64,000 nucleotides of DNA, from NCBI RefSeq assembly GCF_019443445.1, contig NZ_CP080378.1, positions 744,001 through 808,000 of the forward strand. The letters are read 5' to 3'. Positions 34,777-42,954 of the stretch are shown piece by piece. Position numbers and translations under genes: made by a program. The DNA is from Massilia sp. PAMC28688 (GTDB lineage Bacteria > Pseudomonadota > Gammaproteobacteria > Burkholderiales > Burkholderiaceae_D). Each line of letters starts with the position of its first letter. Position 1 is the stretch's first letter. The notes below the pieces were generated by a model. It searched no databases and had not been told where the DNA came from. It worked only from the letters and a program-made list of their open reading frames with translations.

Positions 34777-35805
34777 CTAGGGTTGGGAGCGTACCGGGAG
34801 GCGCGCTTTCTGAGGGTTCGGCAGGCTTTCCAGTGCGCCGGTGTGGGTCACCAGCAGCTCGGCGGCCACGCCGTTCTTCACGGCGGTCAGCTCGGCGAGA
34901 ATCGAGATCGCGATTTCGGCCGGCGTCTTGCTGCCGATGTACAGGCCAATGGGCGCATGCAGGCGCGCTATCTGGGCGTCGGTCAGGTCAAAATATTTCA
35001 GGCGCGCGCGGCGCTTGGCGTTGTTGACACGCGAGCCGATGGCGCCCACGTAGAACGCTTCCGAGCGCAGCGCTTCCATGAGCGCCAGATCATCGAGCTT
35101 GGGGTCATGGGTGAGCGCCACCACGGCGCTGCGCGCGTCGAGCGCGGCATCGGTGATCACGTCGTCCGGCATGGCGTGCAGCAGGCTGACGCCGGGAACA
35201 TCCCATTCGGCGCGATACTCTTCGCGCGGATCGCACACCGTGACCGCGTAGTCCATGCCGGTGGCAATCTGCGCCAGAAAGCGCGACAGCGGTCCGGCAC
35301 CGATGATAAACAGGCGCCAGCGTGGCCCGTGAATGGTAATGAGCGCCTCGCCGGTCCTGGTCTGGACAGCGCCAGGCGCGGCCGCCGACAGCGTGACCTG
35401 GCCGCTGCGCAGATCGAGCCGGCGCGCCAGCAATTCGTGCCGGTCCAGTCGCGAGAGCAGTTCGTCCATGGCGCTGGCGGCCGACAGTGGTTCCACCGCC
35501 AGCTCGATGGTGCCGCCGCAGGGTAGTCCGAAGCGGTGGGCATCATCGGCGCTGATGCCGAAGGTGAGGATTTCAGGCACGCTGCGCGTGATGCCATGGA
35601 CGCGTACCCGTTCGATGAGTTCATCTTCAATACAGCCGCCCGATACCGATCCGATCACGCGCCCGTCATCGCGGATGGCCAGCATGGCGCCAATCGGGCG
35701 CGGACTCGATCCCCAGGTGCGCACCACCGTCACCAGCTCGCAGCGGTGCCCGGCGCCCAGCCAGCCGTGGGCGGTCCTGATTACGTCGAAGTCGATACTG
35801 TCCAT
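34777..35805 (-). CDS. XdhC/PaoD-type molybdenum-cofactor insertion chaperone
   Basis: About 342 residues. The N-terminal XdhC domain has VRTWGSSPRPIGAMLAI and GSVSGGCIEDEL; the C-terminal Rossmann domain has LFIIGAGPLSRFLAQIA (about 195-212) and VGAIGSRVNNAKRRARL. Such proteins bind, protect and insert the molybdenum cofactor into xanthine-oxidase-family enzymes. Here the chaperone gene precedes the subunit genes, whereas in E. coli paoD is last. Starts at 35805, 35814 or 35817 are all possible. The same frame stays open to 36507, but that part is antisense to the MocA-like gene. Confidence 0.88.
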   Translation of the reverse strand: MDSIDFDVIRTAHGWLGAGHRCELVTVVRTWGSSPRPIGAMLAIRDDGRVIGSVSGGCIEDELIERVRVHGITRSVPEILTFGISADDAHRFGLPCGGTIELAVEPLSAASAMDELLSRLDRHELLARRLDLRSGQVTLSAAAPGAVQTRTGEALITIHGPRWRLFIIGAGPLSRFLAQIATGMDYAVTVCDPREEYRAEWDVPGVSLLHAMPDDVITDAALDARSAVVALTHDPKLDDLALMEALRSEAFYVGAIGSRVNNAKRRARLKYFDLTDAQIARLHAPIGLYIGSKTPAEIAISILAELTAVKNGVAAELLVTHTGALESLPNPQKARLPVRSQP

Positions 35806-35901
35806 GACAGACATCATACAAAAAAAACAAGCAAGCGTGACGGACGTTAGCATTGCGTGTGCGTGTAGACTGGGAATGGCGCGATGACAAAGGAGGGGCA
35901 G

Positions 35902-36528
35902 ATGGCGATTACGGGGATTTTGCTGGCTGCCGGCCGTGGGCGGCGCTTCGATGCGACAGGTAAGCAGCACAAGCTCCTGGCGGCCCTGCCGGACGGACAA
36001 ACCGTGGCCGGGGCCAGTGCACGGGCGCTGCGTTCTGCCCTGCCGCAGGTCATCGCGGTGGTGGCCGAGGACGGCCCGCTGGCCAGGGTGCTCGCGCAGC
36101 ACGGGTGCGCGGTAACGGTGTGCGCCGACGCCGGCAGCGGCATGGCGGCCTCGCTGACGCACGCCCTGCGCCGTGCCCCTGGCGACGCCAGTGGATGGGT
36201 GATCGCCCTGGCCGACATGCCCCATGTGCAGGCGCTCACCGTTGCCCGCCTGGCCGAGGCAGTCGAAGCCGGTGCGGATATCGCCGTGCCGGTGTACCGG
36301 GGACAGCGCGGCAACCCAGTCGCCTTCAGTGCCCACCATGCCGCAAGGCTGCTGGACCTGACCGGCGACCAGGGTGCGCGGGCCCTGCTGCGCACCTGGC
36401 CCGTGCTGGAAGTGGACACCAATGATCCAGGGATCCTGCGCGATATCGATTATCCGGAGGACCTGGCAGCATCGGCGTTCATTCAGCGTGGAGAAGATGC
36501 GGACCACCCCGGGGCGGAACAGTCCTGA
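35902..36528 (+). CDS. MocA/MobA-like nucleotidyltransferase
   Basis: About 208 residues with the nucleotidyltransferase signature TGILLAAGRGRRF and the metal-binding ALADMPHV segment. RGQRGNPVAFS matches the MocA branch, which makes molybdopterin cytosine dinucleotide from MPT and CTP. That is the cofactor form used by PaoABC-type enzymes. The ATG at 35902 has AAGGAGG upstream; ATG 35884 would add six residues. It is divergent from the XdhC gene with about 100 bases between. Confidence 0.85.
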   Translation: MAITGILLAAGRGRRFDATGKQHKLLAALPDGQTVAGASARALRSALPQVIAVVAEDGPLARVLAQHGCAVTVCADAGSGMAASLTHALRRAPGDASGWVIALADMPHVQALTVARLAEAVEAGADIAVPVYRGQRGNPVAFSAHHAARLLDLTGDQGARALLRTWPVLEVDTNDPGILRDIDYPEDLAASAFIQRGEDADHPGAEQS

Positions 36529-36625
36529 CAGGCGGCGCCTGAGTACCCCACGCCTGCTCCCAAGCGTCCATCAGCACCGCCCGGGCGGCGCTCCAGTGCC
36601 CGGGCCTTGCACGCGCGTGGCCAAG

Positions 36626-38362
36626 TTATTCAGCCACGTCCAGGCCCACGTTGATGGCCGCATAAGCGCGCTGCACGGCAATGGCCTCGCGGCTGCCCAC
36701 GCCATATAGTTCCTGCGCTGCTGCCAGGACCTTGCTGCGCGCATCGGCATAGTTGGTCGACGAGGTGAACTTGGTGCTCAGGGCCTTGAACCAGATGCGA
36801 AATGCCTTGTCGCTGCCAATGCCCGTCATCGCCAGCGGCGCCTTGGTCAGGTAGCGGCTGTGGTAGTCGCTGCTGGACACGGCGCTGGAGCCTTGCGACA
36901 GGAAGTAGAACATGCGGTTATTCGGACCGCTGCTGTAGTGGACATCCAGACGCTTGAGCGAGCGGCTCCAGGCGTCGGCGCTGCGGCCATCCTTGCTCGG
37001 CTTGTACATGTAGCGCAGCGGGATGCCGTCCCTGGCGATCTCCTTGCCGGTCATCCAGTCGTTGCCAGTGCTGGGGATGATGGTGCCGGTACCGCCGGCG
37101 CGCGCATAGGCCTCGGTGACTTCGCCGCCAATATCCGAATGCGACTCATTGAGGCCGCCCGATTCGCCGCGGTAGGCCAGGTTGGACGTGGCCGCAGTGA
37201 CACCGTGCGACATTTCGTGGCCGATCACGTCGATCGAACCGAGGTCGGTGAAATAGGTGCCGCCATCGCCGATGAACATGCACTTGCAGCCGTCGCTGTA
37301 GTACGCATTATCGTAGGCAGTGTTGACGTGGACGGCGATGTAGGTGGCAGTATTCTGGCCATCCAGCGACTGCCAGCCGAGCGTGTTCTTGTACATGTCG
37401 TAGGTATTCATCAAGCCCCACATGGCATTGACGGCAGCGGTCTGCCCGTTGGCGTTGGTGGTGCTGCTGCCGGCGATGTACTGCTTGCCATCACCCCACG
37501 TATTGGTGGCATTGGTGTACACGGCACCGGCCGACGAGGTGTGATTGGCGTTGGTGATGGCCATGCCGCCGTACAGGCCGCGGGCCCCGCGCGAGGGGTC
37601 GATCATCGAATAGGTCGAGCCGGACAGGGTGGTGTTGAGCGGCACGCTGCCGTTGTACTGGCTAAGTCCCGTGCCTGCGACGGTCTGCAGCGCGTCCCAC
37701 TGCTCGATCACGGCGCCGGTCCTGGCGTTGACGATGGTGTCGCGGAAGACGCGCTGCTGACCCTTTTGCGTACGCGTCTTGACCAGGTACGCCAGCACGT
37801 ACCGGTCCACCACTTCCTCCACATCGAGGGCATTGAGTTCGCTCTCGGCCTTGCGTGCCGCCGAAGGCAGGCGCACATCCTTCATGATCGGGTAGACCAG
37901 CAGTTCGGCGCTGGGCGGATCGATCGCAGTACCATTCGGGGCGCTGGCAGAGGCCAGCGCAATGGCCTTGCCACTGCTGATGGCAGGAGTGACATCGAGG
38001 TCGCCCTGGCGGCCAAGCCCGGCGCGGCGGTCGGAGGCGGACTCGCTGACGATCTTGCCACGCGCTCCCGTCACCACCACAGATTCGGAGCCGTACACGC
38101 GCACACCCTTGTAGGTGTGGTTGAAGCGGGCAATGCTGGTGCCGGCTTCCCCGGGATGGCGCGACGCCATGGCAAAGCCATGATGGCTGCTCAGAGCGTT
38201 GCGCGCGCGCTGCGACATGAGTGTGCTGATGACGGATGCATTTTCGGCAGCGGACTGCGACACCGGTCCACCCATCAGCGGCGCCGCAGCATGTGCGGAT
38301 GGAGCAGCCAGCAGTGGCAAGGCGGCCATTGACGCGGCCAGCAAGGACGTTTGCAATTTCAT
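36626..38362 (-). CDS. Secreted M4 family (thermolysin-like) metalloprotease
   Basis: About 578 residues. A signal peptide (residues 1 to about 26, ending AHAAA) is followed by an FTP/PepSY-type propeptide (about 45-225), then the M4 catalytic domain. The zinc site is HEMSH (His382, Glu383, His386) with the third ligand Glu406 in GGLNESHSD. Near 370 lies the usual GDGGTYFTDLGSIDVI. No C-terminal secretion repeats are visible. It should be an exported, self-processing neutral protease. The ATG at 38362 has GGAG upstream; an in-frame start at 38464 precedes the signal peptide. Confidence 0.94.
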   Translation of the reverse strand: MKLQTSLLAASMAALPLLAAPSAHAAAPLMGGPVSQSAAENASVISTLMSQRARNALSSHHGFAMASRHPGEAGTSIARFNHTYKGVRVYGSESVVVTGARGKIVSESASDRRAGLGRQGDLDVTPAISSGKAIALASASAPNGTAIDPPSAELLVYPIMKDVRLPSAARKAESELNALDVEEVVDRYVLAYLVKTRTQKGQQRVFRDTIVNARTGAVIEQWDALQTVAGTGLSQYNGSVPLNTTLSGSTYSMIDPSRGARGLYGGMAITNANHTSSAGAVYTNATNTWGDGKQYIAGSSTTNANGQTAAVNAMWGLMNTYDMYKNTLGWQSLDGQNTATYIAVHVNTAYDNAYYSDGCKCMFIGDGGTYFTDLGSIDVIGHEMSHGVTAATSNLAYRGESGGLNESHSDIGGEVTEAYARAGGTGTIIPSTGNDWMTGKEIARDGIPLRYMYKPSKDGRSADAWSRSLKRLDVHYSSGPNNRMFYFLSQGSSAVSSSDYHSRYLTKAPLAMTGIGSDKAFRIWFKALSTKFTSSTNYADARSKVLAAAQELYGVGSREAIAVQRAYAAINVGLDVAE

Positions 38363-38768
38363 GTGATCTCCAGGAAGAGTGCTGCTGTGGATGGGCGCCG
38401 GTACTGCAGGCGTTGCGTCGCGGTGCGCAAAAGTCAGGCTAGCTCTGCCATGGGAAGGGGTCAACCATCCACTGCAAATGAGACACGTCCGGCATTGTTG
38501 ACTTAAATTGCTAAATTTTTGACAAGGACAATCGGTTCAGGTAGCCGCTCAGGCGGCGGCAAGCCTACATTCGGCCGGGGCGTGGCACTTTTTTCATGGA
38601 AATTTTGATTACTATCGGGAAATCGCATATCCCTTATTTTTGCCGGTGATGGGCACTGGAAAGATATTCACCTGGCTTATGCGAGGCATCACAAATCAAA
38701 ATTTTCTTTATGGGCGAATCACTTCTATACTTCACTTCATCAACAAATGTATAGACAGGGAAATGCAA
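38363..38768. other. AT-rich divergent intergenic region
   Basis: 406 bases between the protease and a small gene. Much of 38490-38770 is richer in A and T than the neighbourhood. A GTATAGACA word at 38749-38757 also occurs in repeat clusters D and E. A perfect TTGACA at about 38519 lacks a matching -10 on the plus strand. No gene is supported. Confidence 0.5.
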
Positions 38769-39029
38769 ATGACTACCGCCACTTACCACTCGACTTCGTC
38801 ACTGCGTAGCTACCTGCGCGATGTCGGCGTGGCAGCGCGCAACCTGGCCCGCGCGTTGTTTGCTGCGCAGGAACGCCAGTTTGTGCCGCAGGACGCGGTC
38901 GTCAAGCCTGCCGTGTCGGAGCGCGCCCGTGCCCGCAACCACATGCGCCTGATTCGTATGGCCAATGACTACCAGGACATGCAGCCAAGCCTGGCAGCTG
39001 AACTGCGCCAACTCGCTTCGCGGGGCTGA
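38769..39029 (+). CDS. Small basic protein, uncharacterised
   Basis: An 86-codon frame starting at ATG 38769, with AGGGA seven bases upstream; ATG 38763 is an alternative. The protein is rich in Arg and Ala, predicted mostly helical, with no signal peptide or membrane segment (LRDVGVAARNLARALFAAQERQ is the most hydrophobic helix). I recognise no family. It is followed three bases later by a 37-codon frame and then a strong terminator, which supports a small transcription unit. Confidence 0.55.
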   Translation: MTTATYHSTSSLRSYLRDVGVAARNLARALFAAQERQFVPQDAVVKPAVSERARARNHMRLIRMANDYQDMQPSLAAELRQLASRG

Positions 39030-39031
39030 GC

Positions 39032-39145
39032 ATGGAATTTGTTGCATATCTGCCTGGCGCGATCACGGCCGGCTGGATGGCTTACCGCCTGGTCGACCTG
39101 GTGCGCAATGGCGCCAGGCCTGCCCGCGACGAGCCGAACGCCTGA
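39032..39145 (+). CDS. Possible 37-residue small protein
   Basis: ATG to TGA, encoding MEFVAYLPGAITAGWMAY then RLVDLVRNGARPARDEPNA. A short hydrophobic N-terminal half and a charged tail suggest a membrane-associated microprotein. It begins two bases after the preceding stop (GGGGCTGAGC upstream may serve as ribosome site) and ends 22 bases before the terminator. Without homologues the call stays tentative. Confidence 0.4.
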   Translation: MEFVAYLPGAITAGWMAYRLVDLVRNGARPARDEPNA

Positions 39146-39167
39146 AGGGCTCCATCCAAAGCCTGTC

Positions 39168-39201
39168 ACAACATCGGCCACGCGCCGATGTTGTTGTATT
39201 T
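39168..39201 (+). terminator. Intrinsic terminator of the small-gene unit
   Basis: ACAACATCGGC (39168-39178) pairs perfectly with GCCGATGTTGT (39184-39194), followed by TGTATTT. The 11-bp stem with 5-base loop is strong, though the T tract is interrupted. Confidence 0.7.
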
Positions 39202-39295
39202 ACCGCCCGTTAATATTCTTTTCCTTCACTGTTTCGGCTGTCACTGCCTGCGCTAGAATGCGCTCTTGCAACAGCAGGCCAACCACCGAGACAAC

Positions 39296-41650
39296 ATGCG
39301 ATTCCTTGCCCTTCCCTTTCTTTCCGCCTTGTGGCTTACCCCTGCCGCGGCTGTTACCCCCATTACCCTTGACCAGGCCATGGCTCACCCGGACTGGATC
39401 GGCACGCCGGTCGAATCGGCCTGGTGGAGCTGGGACGGCAAGCAGATTTTCTATAAACAGAAGCGCACGCAGTCGCAGCTGCGCGACATCTACCAGGCCG
39501 TGCCAGGCCAGCCGCGTCTGGTCGCCGACACGGAGCTGGGCCGGCTCGATAGCGAACGCGTGGTCTACAACCGCGACCGAACCCGCAGCGTCATGTTGCG
39601 CAATGGCGACCTGTTCGAGCGCGACCTCAAGACAGGTGAGCTGGTCCAGATCACGCGCGGCAGCACCGGCCTGGCCGCGCCCCAGTATTCCGCCGATGGC
39701 CGCAGCGTGCAATTTCGCGTCAATCATGAGTGGCTCAGCTGGAACCGCGCCGACCGCCTGATTTCGCCCGTGGCCCAGGTGCGCGCCACCAAGGACCCCG
39801 CGGCCGCGCCAGACGACGACGCCCTGCGCGAGATGCAATTGCGCCTGATCTCCACCCTCAAGCGCCAGAAGGAAGAGCGCGACGCCACGCGCGACCGGGC
39901 CGAGGAAGAACGCCGCGCCGATCCCACCCGCGCCCCCGCTCCCATCTACCTGGGCGACAAGCTCACCATCGATGCCAGCGCCCTGTCGCCCGACGGGCGC
40001 TTTTTGATCCTGGTGACCAGTCCCGTGACCGCCGAGAAAGGCCGCATCGGCAAGCTGCCGCGCTACGTGACCGAATCGGGCTATGAAGAGTTTGAAGACC
40101 AGCGCCCGCGCGTGGGCCGCAACATGCCGCAAGGGCAGACGCTCAAGCTGATCAACCTCGCCACGCGCAAGGTCACCGACCTGGCATACGACAGCCTGCC
40201 CGGCATCAGCACCGATCCGCTGGCCGCGCTGCGCCAGGCGCAGAAGCTGCCCCCGCAAAAAGGCCAGCGCGTGCTGCGCATCGATGACGAAACCGGATCG
40301 CTCCAATGGAACGCCAGCGGCACCGGCCTCGCCGTCCTGCTGCGCGCGGTGGACAACAAGGACCGCTGGATTGCCACGGTCGACCTTGACGCGGCCACGC
40401 TCAAGCCGGTCCACCGCGCCACCGACCCGGCCTGGATCAATTCGAGCAACAACGAATTCGGCTGGCTGCCAGATAACAGCACCTTGTGGTATCTGTCCGA
40501 GGAAAGCGGCTACTCGCACCTGTACACGCGCGGTGCCGATGGCCGCGCACGGCCACTGACCCGGGGCAAATGGGAAGCTACCAACATCACCTGGACCGGC
40601 GACGGCAGCAGTGCCTACATGCTGTGCAATCCCGACAACCCGGGAACCTACGAAGTGTGCGCCGTGAGCACCCGCGACGCGGCACTGCGCAAGGTCACTG
40701 CCCTGCAGGGTGTGGAGCAGTTTGCCCTGTCGCCGGACGAGAAGCGCCTGCTGGTGCATTACTCGTCAAGCTACATGCCGACCCAGTTGGCCACGGTGAG
40801 CACTGCCGGCGGCGCGGCCACCATGCTGACCGACACCCGCACAGCAGAATTCAAACAGCGCCAGTGGATCGAGCCGCAGTTTGTGGCCGTTCCCTCGACC
40901 CACGGTGCCGGCGTCGTCTGGGCCAAGCTGTATCGCCCCGCCGTGCTGGAGCCGGGCAGGAAGTACCCGATCGTGATGTTCGTCCATGGCGCCGGCTATT
41001 TGCAGAACGTGAGCAAGCGCTATCCCGTGTACTTCCGCGAGCAGATGTTCCACAACCTGCTGGTGGAGAAAGGCTACATCGTGCTGGACATGGACTACCG
41101 CGCATCCAAGGGCTACGGGCGTGACTGGCGCACGGCCATCTACCGCCAGATGGGATTCCCGGAGCTGGAAGACTATGTCGATGGCGTGAACTGGATGGCC
41201 GCCAATCACCAGGGCGACCTGAAAAACGTCGGCGTGTACGGCGGCAGCTACGGTGGCTTCATGACCTTCATGGCGCTCATGCGCAAGCCCGAGATGTTCA
41301 AGGCCGGTGCCGCCCTGCGTCCTGTTACCGACTGGACCACCTATAACCACGAGTACACGGCCAACATCCTCAACACGCCGGACCTGGACCCGGAAGCCTA
41401 CCGCAAGTCCTCGCCCATCGAATACGCGGACAAGCTGCAGGGGCATCTCCTGATCTCGCACGGCATGGTGGACGATAACGTGTTCTATCAGGACTCGGTG
41501 CGTCTCGCCCAGCGCCTGATCGAGCTGAAAAAGGATCACTGGGAACTGGCCAGCTACCCGCTGGAGAAGCATTCCTTCGTGCAGCCTGAGAGCTGGTACG
41601 ACCAGTACCGCCGCATCTACCAGCTGTTCGAGCGCACGCTCAAGCCATAA
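39296..41650 (+). CDS. S9 family prolyl oligopeptidase-type serine peptidase
   Basis: About 784 residues. A signal peptide (MRFLALPFLSALWLTPAAA) leads to a beta-propeller-like region (about 40-500), then an alpha/beta-hydrolase domain. The triad is Ser651 in GGSYGG, Asp726 in VDDNVF and His759 in EKHSF. The arrangement fits periplasmic dipeptidyl-peptidase or acylaminoacyl-peptidase members. A charged insert rich in Arg and Glu lies near residues 190-220. The ATG at 39296 fits the signal peptide. A bidirectional terminator follows the stop. Confidence 0.93.
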   Translation: MRFLALPFLSALWLTPAAAVTPITLDQAMAHPDWIGTPVESAWWSWDGKQIFYKQKRTQSQLRDIYQAVPGQPRLVADTELGRLDSERVVYNRDRTRSVMLRNGDLFERDLKTGELVQITRGSTGLAAPQYSADGRSVQFRVNHEWLSWNRADRLISPVAQVRATKDPAAAPDDDALREMQLRLISTLKRQKEERDATRDRAEEERRADPTRAPAPIYLGDKLTIDASALSPDGRFLILVTSPVTAEKGRIGKLPRYVTESGYEEFEDQRPRVGRNMPQGQTLKLINLATRKVTDLAYDSLPGISTDPLAALRQAQKLPPQKGQRVLRIDDETGSLQWNASGTGLAVLLRAVDNKDRWIATVDLDAATLKPVHRATDPAWINSSNNEFGWLPDNSTLWYLSEESGYSHLYTRGADGRARPLTRGKWEATNITWTGDGSSAYMLCNPDNPGTYEVCAVSTRDAALRKVTALQGVEQFALSPDEKRLLVHYSSSYMPTQLATVSTAGGAATMLTDTRTAEFKQRQWIEPQFVAVPSTHGAGVVWAKLYRPAVLEPGRKYPIVMFVHGAGYLQNVSKRYPVYFREQMFHNLLVEKGYIVLDMDYRASKGYGRDWRTAIYRQMGFPELEDYVDGVNWMAANHQGDLKNVGVYGGSYGGFMTFMALMRKPEMFKAGAALRPVTDWTTYNHEYTANILNTPDLDPEAYRKSSPIEYADKLQGHLLISHGMVDDNVFYQDSVRLAQRLIELKKDHWELASYPLEKHSFVQPESWYDQYRRIYQLFERTLKP

Positions 41651-41690
41651 AAAAAAACGTCGTCCGGTGTCTTCGCTGGACGACGTTCTT
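41651..41690. terminator. Bidirectional terminator between convergent genes
   Basis: AACGTCGTCC (41656-41665) pairs with GGACGACGTT (41678-41687). A run of A on the left serves minus-strand transcripts, and TT on the right serves plus-strand transcripts. It lies between the S9 peptidase and M20 hydrolase stops. Confidence 0.8.
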
Positions 41691-41713
41691 GCCGGCGGCG
41701 CCTGGCGCGCGGA

Positions 41714-42943
41714 TTACCCCTCCAGCAGATCGAGCAGTGTCAGGGCCACCACCTTGGTCGCCTTGCGCAGGTCATCGAGCGCCAGCCGCTCGTCCGCCTT
41801 TTTCGCATTCGACTCCGGCACCGTGCGCGGTCCGGCGCCATACAGCACGGCCGGAATGCCATGTTCGCCATACAGGCGCGCATCGGCATACAGCGGCGTG
41901 CCCTGCGCGGTGATTTCTTCGCCCATGATCTCGCGGCCGTTCTTTTGCAGGCTGGCCACCAGCTTGTCCGAACCCGGCAGCGGGCGCAGTGCGTGCGACA
42001 GCAGCAGGCGCCGGATCTCAAGGCGAATGCCGGGCAGCCCGCTCACCGCGTCTTCGATCAGCTTGCGCACCTGCGCTTCCACCTGCACCGGGTCTTCATC
42101 GGGAATCATGCGGCGGTCCATCTTCATGACCACCCTGCCAGGCACCACGTTCGTATTGGTGCCGCCGTCGATGCGGCCAACGAGCATGGTGGGAGAATCA
42201 ATACCGGCCACGCTGGACTTGATCTTCTTCAGTTCCGGCAGCTGGCCGTAAATCGCGTTGAGGATTTTGGTGGCTGCCTGCAGCGCATCGTGGCCCGTTT
42301 CCGGCATGGCGCCGTGACCCGACTTGCCATGCACCGTAATCTCCAGCTGCAGGCAGGCGTTGTGCGCCGTGACGATGTTGTAGCTAAAGCCCGCGGCGAT
42401 CACCAGGTCCGGCTTGGTCAGCTTCTGTTCGAGCAGCCAGCCGGGACCCAGCAGGCCGCCGAATTCCTCATCGTACGTGAAGTGCAGTTCCAGACCTCCC
42501 TTGAGCGTCACGCCCAGCGCCTCGAGCGCACGCACCGCAAAAATATAGGTGGAAAAATCGCACTTGGACACCGCTGCGGCGCGGCCGTAGATATAGCCGT
42601 CTTCGATTTCGCCGCCATACGGAGCATGGGTCCAGCCTTCGCCTGGCGGCACCACGTCGCCGTGGGCATTGAGCGCGATCGTGGGGCCGCCCTCTGCATA
42701 GGGGCGACGGATGATGAGATTGGTGATGCTCTGCATGCCATAGTCGCGTACCGCCTGTTCGGGTACCGCGTGCTGTTCGGCGGTCCAGCCAAAGGCCTCC
42801 ACCATCTGCGCCACCTGCTGCGCGTGCGGCGCATTATTGCCCGGCGGGGTATCGGTGGGCGTCTGGATCACGCGCTGCAGGAACGCGACCTGCTCGTCAA
42901 AGTGCGCATCAATCCAGGCAGTCAATCGTTCACGGTTGTGCAT
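41714..42943 (-). CDS. M20 family metallohydrolase (ArgE/DapE/ACY1 type)
   Basis: This 409-residue cytoplasmic enzyme has the di-zinc motifs LNAHGDVVPPGEGW, the FTYDEEFGG catalytic Glu region and the dimerisation domain entry TVHGKSGHGAMPETGHDAL. Members hydrolyse amide bonds of N-acyl or N-carbamoyl amino acids. It starts 11 bases after puuD on the same strand, with AAGGATT upstream, so a place in purine degradation (a ureido intermediate) is plausible but unproved. Confidence 0.88.
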   Translation of the reverse strand: MHNRERLTAWIDAHFDEQVAFLQRVIQTPTDTPPGNNAPHAQQVAQMVEAFGWTAEQHAVPEQAVRDYGMQSITNLIIRRPYAEGGPTIALNAHGDVVPPGEGWTHAPYGGEIEDGYIYGRAAAVSKCDFSTYIFAVRALEALGVTLKGGLELHFTYDEEFGGLLGPGWLLEQKLTKPDLVIAAGFSYNIVTAHNACLQLEITVHGKSGHGAMPETGHDALQAATKILNAIYGQLPELKKIKSSVAGIDSPTMLVGRIDGGTNTNVVPGRVVMKMDRRMIPDEDPVQVEAQVRKLIEDAVSGLPGIRLEIRRLLLSHALRPLPGSDKLVASLQKNGREIMGEEITAQGTPLYADARLYGEHGIPAVLYGAGPRTVPESNAKKADERLALDDLRKATKVVALTLLDLLEG

Positions 42944-42954
42944 GTCAATCCTTG

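Noticed and set aside
35818..36507. N-terminal extension of the XdhC frame by about 230 codons
   Set aside because: Antisense to the MocA-like gene, which has a strong ribosome site and clear nucleotidyltransferase motifs; XdhC proteins start at the shorter site.
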